NCBI GenBank assembly: GCA_964627455.1
Contig: CAZVKC010000031.1
Span: 1 to 64,000, forward strand
Reading direction: 5' to 3'
Origin: F-183 sp964627455
Lineage (GTDB): Bacteria > Acidobacteriota > Terriglobia > Bryobacterales > Bryobacteraceae
Length of the DNA stretch: 64,000 nt
The stretch's first letter is position 1. Each line of letters begins with the position of its first letter. Positions 34,943 to 42,880 of this stretch are shown here, one piece after another. The notes under the pieces are model-generated. The model ran no database searches. It had not been told where the DNA came from and saw only the letters and a list, made by a program, of their open reading frames with translations. The translations under genes were made by a program, and so were the position numbers.

Positions 34943-36280
34943 CTACGCAAGAAACCTCTGCAAGGCCTTTTCCACTTGCGTGCCCCGGGAACCCTTGAAC
35001 AGGATGGCGTCACCCTCCCGGGCGATCCCCCGCAAATAGTCACCAGCCTCTTCCGGCGTCTCAAAAAAAAGGTACGCGGCGCCGTTTAGCACTCCCGCGT
35101 CCTGCGCTGCGTCGACAAGATATCGGGCAGCGCCGCGTACCCCCATAAGCACGGAAACCCCTGACATCGCGGCGTATTGACCTACTTCGCGATGTAAGGG
35201 CTCGGCCCGGTGACCGAGTTCGAGCATCTCGCCCAGCACCGCGATCCTGCGCTTTGCCGGGGTATCCCGCAGCACGTCCAGCATCGCTTTGACGGCATCG
35301 GGATTCGAGTTGTAGCAGTCGTTCCAAATCAGGATGCCGTGGTGCATGATTCTTTCGCCGCGCATCTTCGATGGGGCGATGGCTCTCACGGGGTCCTGCA
35401 GAGATGTCGTTTTCAGGCCGAATTCGCGGGCCACCGCGATACCGGCCAATATGTTTAAAACATTGTGACGTCCAACCGTGGAGCTGGTGAACGTCACGCC
35501 GTCCACTTCAAATTCCACTCCTTCGGCAGTCATCCGGACATTCGTCGCGCGAACATCCGCGGCGGGGTTCTCGATCCCATACAGCACGCGCCTTGGCCCC
35601 GGGAACTGCGCGACCCGCGGGTCGTCTGCGTTCAATACCGCCAGTCCACCGGCAGGCAGCGCTTCCACCAGTTCGCGCTTGGCCGCGGCAATGCCCTCGA
35701 TCGAATCGAAGTTCTCGATGTGCGCCGTTCCTACGTTGGTCACGACCGCGATCGAATGCTGCGAAATCTTCGACAAGTCGCGAATCTCGCCGGCGTGGTT
35801 CATGCCGAGTTCCAGCACAGCAGCCTTCGAATCCGCAGGCAGCCGCAAAACCGAAATCGGCACGCCGACGTGATTATTGAAGTTCCCAACGGTCTTGCCG
35901 GTTTCGAACGCGCTCGAGAGCAGCGCCGCGATCATATCTTTCGTACTCGTTTTGCCCGCGCTGCCGGTGACGCCGACCACCGTACCCTTGTATTGCGATC
36001 GAGCCCAGGTCGCGATCTGCTGCAAGCCAACGAGCGTGTCGTCCACGCGCAGCAACCGCGGATCCTCCAATGGAAACCCGCGTTCCACCACCGCGCCTGC
36101 GGCGCCCTTCGCCAGCACTTGCTCGACGTACTGATGCCCGTCGTGGTTCGGACCCTTCAACGCAAAGAACAAGTCACCCGCTTCAACGGTGCGCGAGTCG
36201 ATGCTCCAGCCCGTAATGCGAACCTGGCTCACCGGGGCGAGTCCCAGGGCAGCGGCAATCGCGGCGAATTCAAACGTCAT
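34943..36280 (-). CDS. murF: UDP-MurNAc-tripeptide--D-Ala-D-Ala ligase
   Basis: 445 residues. N-domain SIDSRTVEAGDLFFAL, P-loop VTGSAGKTSTKDM (Ala where Asn is usual), NHVGVPISVLRL and ELGMNHAGEI match MurF; the NDCYNSNPDA block is the C-domain signature. Adds D-Ala-D-Ala made by a ligase encoded elsewhere, since no ddl is present here. ATGA overlap with murE. Confidence 0.96.
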   Translation of the reverse strand: MTFEFAAIAAALGLAPVSQVRITGWSIDSRTVEAGDLFFALKGPNHDGHQYVEQVLAKGAAGAVVERGFPLEDPRLLRVDDTLVGLQQIATWARSQYKGTVVGVTGSAGKTSTKDMIAALLSSAFETGKTVGNFNNHVGVPISVLRLPADSKAAVLELGMNHAGEIRDLSKISQHSIAVVTNVGTAHIENFDSIEGIAAAKRELVEALPAGGLAVLNADDPRVAQFPGPRRVLYGIENPAADVRATNVRMTAEGVEFEVDGVTFTSSTVGRHNVLNILAGIAVAREFGLKTTSLQDPVRAIAPSKMRGERIMHHGILIWNDCYNSNPDAVKAMLDVLRDTPAKRRIAVLGEMLELGHRAEPLHREVGQYAAMSGVSVLMGVRGAARYLVDAAQDAGVLNGAAYLFFETPEEAGDYLRGIAREGDAILFKGSRGTQVEKALQRFLA

Positions 36281-37785
36281 GCGGTCGCATACCCCAGTTC
36301 GCCCAACACGCGCCGCGCCACTTCGCGATCGTCAAACGCAATCGTGCGATCCCGTAGAATCTGATACGGCTCGTGCCCCTTGCCGGCGAGGATCACCAGA
36401 TCCCCTTCCTTCGCTTCGCTCAACGCCAGGCGGATCCCCTTCTCTCGATCCGGTTCCGCAACATGCGGCGTGTCGAATTTCCTCACGCCCACCATCGCGT
36501 CGTTGATGATCGCCAGCGGATCTTCCGACCGTGGATTGTCCGAAGTGACCACCACGAAATCCGACGCCTCTGCAGCCGCAATCCCCATCAGCGGGCGCTT
36601 CGTGCGATCGCGGTCGCCGCCGCAGCCAAACAGCGTGATCACACGGCGTGGATTCAATCCTCGAGCCACCTGAATCACATTCCGCAGTGCATCCGGCGTA
36701 TGCGCGTAATCTACTGCGACCAGAAACGGCTGCCCCGCATTCACGCGTTCAAACCGCCCCGGAACGGCGGCACATTCGGCAACGCCTTGCAGCACTGCGT
36801 CCGCGCTCAATCCCAGACTGAGCCCGGAACAAAAAGCAGCCAAAATGTTGTAAACGTTGATATGCCCAACCAGCGGCGAAACGACGGGATACACGGCACC
36901 CGCCGTGCGAATATCGAACCGCAAACCGTCGAACCCGCTCGAAATCTTCTCGGCGCGGAACTGCGCTCCCGGCTGCATCCCATACCAGTAGGTCTGCGAC
37001 GAGGACAACGGGCGGATCTTCCGCCCCCACTCGTCATCGTGATTCAGCACGGCGCAAGAGGGAACCGGACTCCCGTCCACGGGACAAAACAGCGATTCCT
37101 TCGCCTCAAAGTACGCATCCATCGTGCCGTGAAAATCCAAGTGATCCTGCGTCAGGTTCGTGAACACGGCTGTGTGATAGCGCAGTCCATGCACGCGTCC
37201 GAGCGCCAGCGCATGCGAAGACGTTTCCATCACCGCGTGCGTTCCCTGCTCGTCGAGCAACTCTCGAAAGATGCGAAACAGGTCCAGCGAATCCGGCGTC
37301 GTATTCACTGCAGGCAGTTTCCGGCCCGCTACGTGATACTCAATCGTCCCAATCAGCGCGGTGCGAAGCCCCGCGGACCGCAGGATCTGATCCAGCAAAT
37401 ACGAAGTCGTAGTCTTGCCGTTGGTGCCCGTGATGCCGGTGATCTTCAACGTCTCATCCGGCGCGCCAAAGAAATTCTTCGCAGCAGCCGCCAGCGCCCG
37501 GCGTCCGTGCGCGACCTCAATCCAGGGACCCGCGAAGCCTTGCGGCGCCGGAAGTTCACTCACCACCGCAACGGCGCCGCGACTCATCGCGTCAGCCGCA
37601 AACGCACGGCCATCGACCTTCGCTCCCGGGAACGCAAAGAAAAGCGTACCGGGCGTCACACGGCGCGAATCATACTCCAGATTCTGCACCGTAACGGATC
37701 CGAGCCCAGCAGCGAGCGGCTGCCGCGATCGCAATTCCGCGCCGCGCAGCACGCTTTCCACCGTGTTCGGAACCACTGTCATCAT
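36277..37785 (-). CDS. murE: UDP-MurNAc-L-Ala-D-Glu--2,6-diaminopimelate ligase
   Basis: 502 residues. YDSRRVTPGTLFFAFPG, P-loop ITGTNGKTTTSYLL, and VDYAHTPDAL define MurE. The specificity motif reads SDNPRSEDP, the DNPR form that selects meso-diaminopimelate, as expected for a Gram-negative wall. ATGATG start; the first ATG overlaps the ftsI stop, the second would give one residue less. Confidence 0.97.
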   Translation of the reverse strand: MMTVVPNTVESVLRGAELRSRQPLAAGLGSVTVQNLEYDSRRVTPGTLFFAFPGAKVDGRAFAADAMSRGAVAVVSELPAPQGFAGPWIEVAHGRRALAAAAKNFFGAPDETLKITGITGTNGKTTTSYLLDQILRSAGLRTALIGTIEYHVAGRKLPAVNTTPDSLDLFRIFRELLDEQGTHAVMETSSHALALGRVHGLRYHTAVFTNLTQDHLDFHGTMDAYFEAKESLFCPVDGSPVPSCAVLNHDDEWGRKIRPLSSSQTYWYGMQPGAQFRAEKISSGFDGLRFDIRTAGAVYPVVSPLVGHINVYNILAAFCSGLSLGLSADAVLQGVAECAAVPGRFERVNAGQPFLVAVDYAHTPDALRNVIQVARGLNPRRVITLFGCGGDRDRTKRPLMGIAAAEASDFVVVTSDNPRSEDPLAIINDAMVGVRKFDTPHVAEPDREKGIRLALSEAKEGDLVILAGKGHEPYQILRDRTIAFDDREVARRVLGELGYATA

Positions 37786-39692
37786 GGTTGATTTTTTCGG
37801 GACCTTGCCTTGTCCGTGGAAAAAGACCGCTGGCCCGCGCCTTGATTGACAGGGGCCAGCGGATAAGGGACGGAGGCAAGAGAAACTTGTTTATTGCGCT
37901 GACGAACAGGCGGCTGTTCCCCGCCGCCGGCGATCTCCTCGACGACATCAGGAACCGCTGCCGGACCTTCCTTCATCAGCTTCGGATCCGGCGGCACGCC
38001 CAGGATCCGCAACGCCGCGTGCGCGACTTCCTTGAAAACGGGAGCTGCCGTCGCGCCGCCGAATCCCACGTTCTCACCGTGCGTACCGAACAGATTCACG
38101 ACAATCACCACGCGAGGATCGTTCAGCGGCGCCATGCCCGCAAAGCTCGCGTTGAATTTGCCGTTGATGTACTTGCGCTGCGCCGGATCGTAATAACGGG
38201 CCGTGCCGGTCTTTCCGCCGGACGTGTACCCTTCGAGCTTTCCGGTGCGGCGGCCGGTGCCGACCAGCATCACGGCTTCCATCATGCGGCGCATCGTGAT
38301 CGCTGTCTCGGGCTTGATGATCCGCGTCCCCGGCGTAGGCTTGTGGACCTCTTCATGGCCGTCTGCGAATTGCCGCGACGCAACCAGGTAGGGATTCACC
38401 AGCAGTCCGCCGTTCGCGATCACCGACGTGGCCCGCGCCAGTTGTAGCGAGGTGACGTCGATTGCATAGCCGATCGATTGCGACGCTCGCGTAATGTCCT
38501 GCATGCCGGGCTGCACATACCCGGGAGCCTCGGGAATCTCGATCCCTGTCTTCCCACCGAATCCGAACGCCTTGATGTACTTGCGCAAATTCTCTGCGCC
38601 CACGCGCTGGCCGACGCGAATCGAACCCGTGTTCATCGAGTTCGCGAACACCGCTTCCATCGACCGCAATCCGCCGCCGTGCACGTCGCGGATCCGGAAC
38701 TTGCCCACGGCGATGCTGCCCGAACCGCAGTCAATCATTGATTCCGGGCGCAGGTCCGTCGTCTCGATCGCAGCCGTCATGGTGATGATCTTGAACACCG
38801 ACCCCGGCTCGAACGAATGTTTCACCGCCAGGTTCTCGAGCGCCGGATCGTTGGCCGACTGCGGCGGCTTGCTGATCTCAAACGTCGGATAACTGGCCAT
38901 TGCCAGCACCGCGCCCGTCTTCGGATCCATCACCGTCACCGTGCCGCGCGGCACATTGTGGCGCAACACGGCGCGCAGCAGCGCCTGCTCGGCCGCGTAC
39001 TGAATGTCGGAGTTCAGCGTCAGCCGCACATGCGTGCCGAACTTGGCTTCGCGCTTGATCTCTTCCTGGTATGCGCGGCGCGCAGAGTCCGTAACCACGC
39101 GCGACTCGCCGGGCGCACCGGCCAGCACCGACTGCAGCGACCGCTCGAGTCCATACAATCCGTTGTGATCCCGTCCTACGGGGCCCAACACGTGTGCGGC
39201 GAGGTTCCCCGCGGGATGCTCGCGAACCTCTTCCTCTTCGCACCACATGTAGTCAAAGCCTGGCGAGTGCGAAAGGCCACAAAGGTTCGACGAGATCCGG
39301 CGCGGCACCTGGCGCGCAATGCGCACCGGGCGCTTCCCCTCGGAACTCAGAATCGCCTTGCGAACTTCATCCGGCTTCATGTTCAAGCCGGTTGCGAGCA
39401 CCAGCGTCGCCGTTTCCAGATTGCTCGACGTCTCAATGCGCTTCGGACTCACGAAGATCGTGTCGGTCGGAACGCTGATCGCCAGAGGCTGCCCGTTCTC
39501 ATCGGTAATCGAGCCCCGCGCGCCGCGCGAACTCAGCGGCCGTTCCTGCTGTTTCTCTGCAGCCTTCTTGATCTCTTCGTGTTTCCGGATTTGCAGGTCG
39601 CCCAAACGCACGATGAGGATCACGACCCAGACGATCGCGATTCGCGCGATCCATCGGATCCTCCTCTCCGCGTTGGGGTCGTGCCTGGTCAT
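37782..39692 (-). CDS. ftsI: Class B penicillin-binding protein, FtsI-type transpeptidase
   Basis: 636 residues from the ATG at 39692, 6 nt after GGGAG. One N-terminal transmembrane helix (about 14-32), a pedestal domain with RGARGSITDENGQPLA, then the transpeptidase: SxxK in FEPGSVFKII, SxN in ANSMNTG and KTG in SGGKTGTARY. Cross-links septal peptidoglycan with FtsW. An extension after the catalytic domain is Pro/Gln-rich. No PASTA domain is visible at the C terminus. Confidence 0.95.
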   Translation of the reverse strand: MTRHDPNAERRIRWIARIAIVWVVILIVRLGDLQIRKHEEIKKAAEKQQERPLSSRGARGSITDENGQPLAISVPTDTIFVSPKRIETSSNLETATLVLATGLNMKPDEVRKAILSSEGKRPVRIARQVPRRISSNLCGLSHSPGFDYMWCEEEEVREHPAGNLAAHVLGPVGRDHNGLYGLERSLQSVLAGAPGESRVVTDSARRAYQEEIKREAKFGTHVRLTLNSDIQYAAEQALLRAVLRHNVPRGTVTVMDPKTGAVLAMASYPTFEISKPPQSANDPALENLAVKHSFEPGSVFKIITMTAAIETTDLRPESMIDCGSGSIAVGKFRIRDVHGGGLRSMEAVFANSMNTGSIRVGQRVGAENLRKYIKAFGFGGKTGIEIPEAPGYVQPGMQDITRASQSIGYAIDVTSLQLARATSVIANGGLLVNPYLVASRQFADGHEEVHKPTPGTRIIKPETAITMRRMMEAVMLVGTGRRTGKLEGYTSGGKTGTARYYDPAQRKYINGKFNASFAGMAPLNDPRVVIVVNLFGTHGENVGFGGATAAPVFKEVAHAALRILGVPPDPKLMKEGPAAVPDVVEEIAGGGEQPPVRQRNKQVSLASVPYPLAPVNQGAGQRSFSTDKARSRKNQP

Positions 39693-39709
39693 CTCGATCT
39701 CCCTGGGAT

Positions 39710-40111
39710 CTAGGCGTAAATGGCAGTTTCCATCGCAGCGGCGCGTAGCGCAGCAACGCCGCGGGTCCACTGCTCGCGCACGCGGCGCGCACGTTCTTCG
39801 GCTTTCGCCGCAGCCGCTTCGGCGGACACGAGCGCGTCACGTACGCCGCTCGCCGGCTGCAGTTGCTCGCTGTCCAGAACCAGCCGCGAATCGATATGCA
39901 CGGCGTGATGGAGCCGTTCCAGCAGTTCCGCGGCCCACCGCGTCACGCTGCAGCAATCCATCGCGATGCAGGTCGGCTCGAACGCACGGAACTCACGGCG
40001 CAGTTCGTCCTGATTGGCTCGCACCGATCCGCGCGTGACAACCTCGCCGCGGTCACCCAGTACGACGTAATGAAAATGAGAGTCGGCGTACTGCAACCCG
40101 ATCGCGCGCAT
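39710..40111 (-). CDS. Small RNase-H-fold protein resembling the N-terminal domain of IS110 transposases
   Basis: 133 residues from the ATG at 40111, 2 nt after ftsL. Residues 1-80 follow the IS110 DEDD-domain pattern: MRAIGLQYADSHFHYVVLGD, GEVVTRGSV, then CIAMDCCSVTRWAAELLERL and HAVHIDSRLVLD. The first catalytic Asp is a Gln (GLQ instead of GID) and the Glu is a Asp (AMDCC), so nuclease activity is doubtful. The C terminus is an Ala/Glu/Arg-rich predicted coiled coil. Not part of the standard dcw set. A domesticated transposase fragment is inference; an actin/RNase-H superfamily member of other origin is the alternative. Confidence 0.55.
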   Translation of the reverse strand: MRAIGLQYADSHFHYVVLGDRGEVVTRGSVRANQDELRREFRAFEPTCIAMDCCSVTRWAAELLERLHHAVHIDSRLVLDSEQLQPASGVRDALVSAEAAAAKAEERARRVREQWTRGVAALRAAAMETAIYA

Positions 40112-40113
40112 AG

Positions 40114-40596
40114 CTAGTGTTTCCGCTCCAGTGTCATGGCGACCGAATCTTCCGGCTCGATGTACACCATCTTCTTGGCGTTCGGCGCTTCCATGCGCCC
40201 CTTCACCGCAAACTGCTCGAGGTTCGCCGGCGACGTCCGCTTGGCGATCTCGACGTCGAGCATCGCGCTTTCCGCGCGCAGTTGCCCGTTCTTCTTCTTC
40301 AATTCCTGCAGCTTGTATCCCGCGGTCAATGAATAGGCGCTCGGCAATAAAACGACGACCAGCAGGCAAACCATACCGGAAAAACTGAACAGAACTTTCC
40401 AGGACGCAGAACGGTCGCGGCGGTCGGCCTTCGGCACGACGCGCGAGTTATCGACGTGTTTTACAGGGAACAGCAGGTCTTCATTGGGCCACTGGCGCAG
40501 GCGAAACATCTCGTTGCGGCGCTGGGCGCGAGCCTGGGCGGCGGCTTCCGCACGGCCCGGCATCAAGCGAGTGAACACTGTCGCGAACGTTGCCAT
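40114..40596 (-). CDS. ftsL: FtsL-like cell division protein
   Basis: 160 residues. A long cytoplasmic N-terminal part (1-65), one transmembrane helix (VLFSFSGMVCLLVVVLLP), then a coiled coil (ELKKKNGQLRAESAMLDVEI) that would pair with FtsB and reach FtsQ. Sequence is not conserved in FtsL, so the call rests on topology and position between rsmH and ftsI. 30 nt after rsmH. Confidence 0.75.
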   Translation of the reverse strand: MATFATVFTRLMPGRAEAAAQARAQRRNEMFRLRQWPNEDLLFPVKHVDNSRVVPKADRRDRSASWKVLFSFSGMVCLLVVVLLPSAYSLTAGYKLQELKKKNGQLRAESAMLDVEIAKRTSPANLEQFAVKGRMEAPNAKKMVYIEPEDSVAMTLERKH

Positions 40597-40626
40597 GGTG
40601 TATTAACTCTGATCTCCTATTCGTCC

Positions 40627-41496
40627 CTACAACTTTTCGAAAATCCGCAGCTTCGCACTGCGTGATGCTGGATTGCGCTCCACTTCTTCATCCCCGGGCA
40701 CAATCACTTTCTTATTCACCAGCGCGACCCGTTCGTCCCGGGCCAGCGCCTGAAACCGTTGTTTGACCTTGCGGTCGTCGAGCGACATGAAGCTGATGAT
40801 GGCCGCTCGCCCTCCGCCGGGCTTCACAGCGTCCACCACCCAATCGAGCAGCGCGTCCAGCTCTTCCGGTTCGCTGTTCACCGCCAGGCGCAATGCCTGA
40901 AAGGTTTGCGTCGCCGGATGCAAACGGCTGGTGCGAGGCACGGCCCGCTCGATCAGTTTGGCTAGCTGACCGGTAGTTTGGATGGGCCGCCCCCGCACGA
41001 TGGCTCTGGCTATTCTTCGCCACCACCTCCTCTCTTCGCCCAGAGTGGCGATCAATTGACCCAACTCCAATTCGGAGCTGAAATTCACAATGTCCGCCGC
41101 GGTGGTCTCCGAGGATCGCGACATACGCATGTCCAAAGGACCATCCGCCATGAAACTGAACCCGCGCTCCGCCGTCGTGAGCTGATACCTCGACACCCCG
41201 AGGTCCGCCAGCAACCCGTCCACGGACGCAACGCCGAATGACGCAAGCGCCTTCGGCAGCGAAGAGAACGGACCATGATGAAACCGGATGCGATCCGCAT
41301 ACGCGGCCGTATTGGCCTTCGCCTTCTCGAGCGACTCCTCGTCCCGGTCGTTCGAAATCACGAACCCGGTCGTGAGCCGCGAGGCGATCGCTCCCGTATG
41401 CCCGCCCAACCCGCAGGTGCAATCCAGGTACACGCCGTCCGGCCGGATGTTCAACCCATCCAGACATTCGTTCAGCAGTACCGGGATGTGCTCCAT
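40627..41496 (-). CDS. rsmH: 16S rRNA (cytosine(1402)-N(4))-methyltransferase
   Basis: 289 residues. HIPVLLNECLDGL and DCTCGLGGHTGAI (SAM-binding), LLADLGVSRYQL and the RGFSFMADGPLDMRM motif are diagnostic of RsmH (MraW). Methylates C1402 of 16S rRNA. Sits 18 nt after mraZ as in nearly all dcw clusters. Slightly shorter than E. coli RsmH. Confidence 0.96.
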   Translation of the reverse strand: MEHIPVLLNECLDGLNIRPDGVYLDCTCGLGGHTGAIASRLTTGFVISNDRDEESLEKAKANTAAYADRIRFHHGPFSSLPKALASFGVASVDGLLADLGVSRYQLTTAERGFSFMADGPLDMRMSRSSETTAADIVNFSSELELGQLIATLGEERRWWRRIARAIVRGRPIQTTGQLAKLIERAVPRTSRLHPATQTFQALRLAVNSEPEELDALLDWVVDAVKPGGGRAAIISFMSLDDRKVKQRFQALARDERVALVNKKVIVPGDEEVERNPASRSAKLRIFEKL

Positions 41497-41514
41497 AACC
41501 GCGCATGCCGCGCC

Positions 41515-42015
41515 TTACTTGAATCCCTTCAACTTCATCAACCGGACCTTGCCCGCGAGGTCCACCTTGGCGGCATCCAGCCGCTTGTTGTATTCGAGTT
41601 CGTTGTAGCCGACGATCTTGCCCTTTTCGAAGATCATCCAGACCTGGCCGTCGCCAAGCCCGAGCGCTTTGCGCAGTTCCTGCGGGATCAGCATTCGCCC
41701 TTCGCCGTCGAGCGTCGCGTCGCCGCCGAAGGAGTTCGCCATGAACCACACGCTTTCGGCCGCCTCGACATCCTGCTCCGTCGCCAGCGCTTCATCGAGC
41801 TTCCGTTCGTTCTCCCGCCACACCGAAATCGGGTAGATGTACAGCAGCCGCCCGTCCACCGTGGTGACGAAAAACTTTTCCTCGCCGATCGCCTTGAAGT
41901 ACTCTTGAAAAGCAGCCGGAACCTTCAGCCGTCCCTTGGGATCGACTTTGGCGCTGAACGTTCCACGCGGGGTTTCGACCGCGGTTAGATTCGTCGCTTG
42001 GGGAGTCGGTTCCAC
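41515..42015 (-). CDS. mraZ: Transcriptional regulator MraZ
   Basis: 166 residues. Two SpoVT/AbrB-type swapped-hairpin domains are evident: FSAKVDPKGRLKVPAAF and, after an insertion, DATLDGEGRMLIPQELR; both carry the DxxGR core. The only possible start is GTG at 42015 (the frame closes upstream at a TAA), which adds about 15 residues before the usual RGTFSAK. The GTG lies inside the last of four MraZ-type DNA boxes, so the protein would repress its own translation-initiation region's transcript. First gene of the dcw cluster. Confidence 0.95.
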   Translation of the reverse strand: MEPTPQATNLTAVETPRGTFSAKVDPKGRLKVPAAFQEYFKAIGEEKFFVTTVDGRLLYIYPISVWRENERKLDEALATEQDVEAAESVWFMANSFGGDATLDGEGRMLIPQELRKALGLGDGQVWMIFEKGKIVGYNELEYNKRLDAAKVDLAGKVRLMKLKGFK

Positions 42016-42046
42016 TCGGGGCCACTTCGCGCCACTTCTGGCTACT
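42012..42046 (-). promoter_or_regulatory. MraZ operator: four boxes at 10-nt spacing
   Basis: Read on the minus strand, AGTAG (42046-42042), AGTGG (42036-42032), AGTGG (42026-42022) and AGTGG (42016-42012) recur exactly every 10 nt. Known MraZ sites are repeats of a TGGG/GTG-type box one helical turn apart. The array runs from just after the predicted transcription start into the start codon. Confidence 0.8.
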
Positions 42047-42051
42047 TATTG

Positions 42052-42080
42052 AGCATACGCCCGGTTCTCTGCCGGGTCAA
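42052..42080 (-). promoter_or_regulatory. dcw (mraZ) promoter
   Basis: On the minus strand TTGACC (42080-42075), a 17-nt spacer and TATGCT (42057-42052), close to sigma-70 consensus. The predicted start is about 42045, at the first MraZ box. Confidence 0.75.
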
Positions 42081-42215
42081 TACCTTTGCATGAGGATCTT
42101 GGCCCTAAGTGCAAGTTTTCGCAGTATATTCCCCGGTGTAAGAGGATCCCGGAACACGGCACAAACCCTAGGGAAATGCAAGCCCGCCTGTTGAAATCTC
42201 TGGTACTCTGAATGG

Positions 42216-42791
42216 GTGAAGCTTTACGATATGGATCCCGGACCGGAGATACCGGAACTGGTTCGGATGATTGTGGAAATCCCCAAGAACTCGGTCAACA
42301 AATATGAATATGACGGCAATCTGGGGATGTTCCGCTTGGACCGGGTATTGTATTCACCGATGCACTACCCTGGCGACTACGGGTTCATTCCCGGCACCCT
42401 AGCCGGCGACGGCGACCCTCTTGATGTTCTTTGTTTAGTGCAGGTTCCGAGCTTTACGGGCTGCCTGATCGAGGTTCGCCCGGTGGGCATCCTGGAGATG
42501 CGTGACCAGAGGGAAGAGGACCAGAAGGTCCTTGCCGTCCCCACTCGCGACCCTCGCTACGACGAGATCCACACCATCGACCAGGTGTTCTCGCACGTCC
42601 GCCGCGAAATCGAGCACTTCTTCCAGATTTACAAAGAGTTACAGGGAACCAAAACGGCCATCTCCGGCTGGGGTGGACCCAAGGAAGCCCGCCGCGCGAT
42701 CTCCGACTCCCGCGCGAACTACCTGGCGGTCAAGGCCGCCGAGATTGAGGCCGCTGCTCGCCACGCCCTCGACGACCATTCCCAGGTATAG
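42216..42791 (+). CDS. ppa: Inorganic pyrophosphatase
   Basis: 191 residues; GTG start at 42216. NKYEYDGNLGMFRLDRVL, YPGDYGFIPGT and the metal-binding DGDPLDVL signature identify a family I soluble pyrophosphatase, which drains PPi from biosynthesis. Conserved Lys and Asp residues are in place (KNSVNKYEYD). Divergent from mraZ across a 200-nt intergenic region; a TATATT at about 42124 may be part of its promoter, but no good -35 is at the right distance. Confidence 0.95.
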   Translation: MKLYDMDPGPEIPELVRMIVEIPKNSVNKYEYDGNLGMFRLDRVLYSPMHYPGDYGFIPGTLAGDGDPLDVLCLVQVPSFTGCLIEVRPVGILEMRDQREEDQKVLAVPTRDPRYDEIHTIDQVFSHVRREIEHFFQIYKELQGTKTAISGWGGPKEARRAISDSRANYLAVKAAEIEAAARHALDDHSQV

Positions 42792-42801
42792 TTTCCGATT
42801 T

Positions 42802-42829
42802 GGAATCCCCGGTTTCCCTCGGGGATTCC
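42802..42829. terminator. Hairpin between convergent ppa and ggt
   Basis: GGAATCCCC (42802-42810) and GGGGATTCC (42821-42829) form a perfect 9-bp stem with a 10-nt loop in the 89-nt gap. No T-run on either side, so it may be a factor-dependent or bidirectional stop. Confidence 0.5.
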
Positions 42830-42880
42830 GCGCTCAAACCGCCGGTGGCCCAAAGTGGCGGAAATCCGGCCGCAGTCTCC

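Noticed and set aside
36373..37791. 472-codon plus-strand open frame opposite murE
   Set aside because: Antisense shadow; MurE motifs are on the minus strand.
39710..40111. Intact IS110 insertion sequence
   Set aside because: Only a fragment-like N-terminal domain is present, with altered catalytic residues, no Tnp_IS110 C-terminal serine domain and no element ends.
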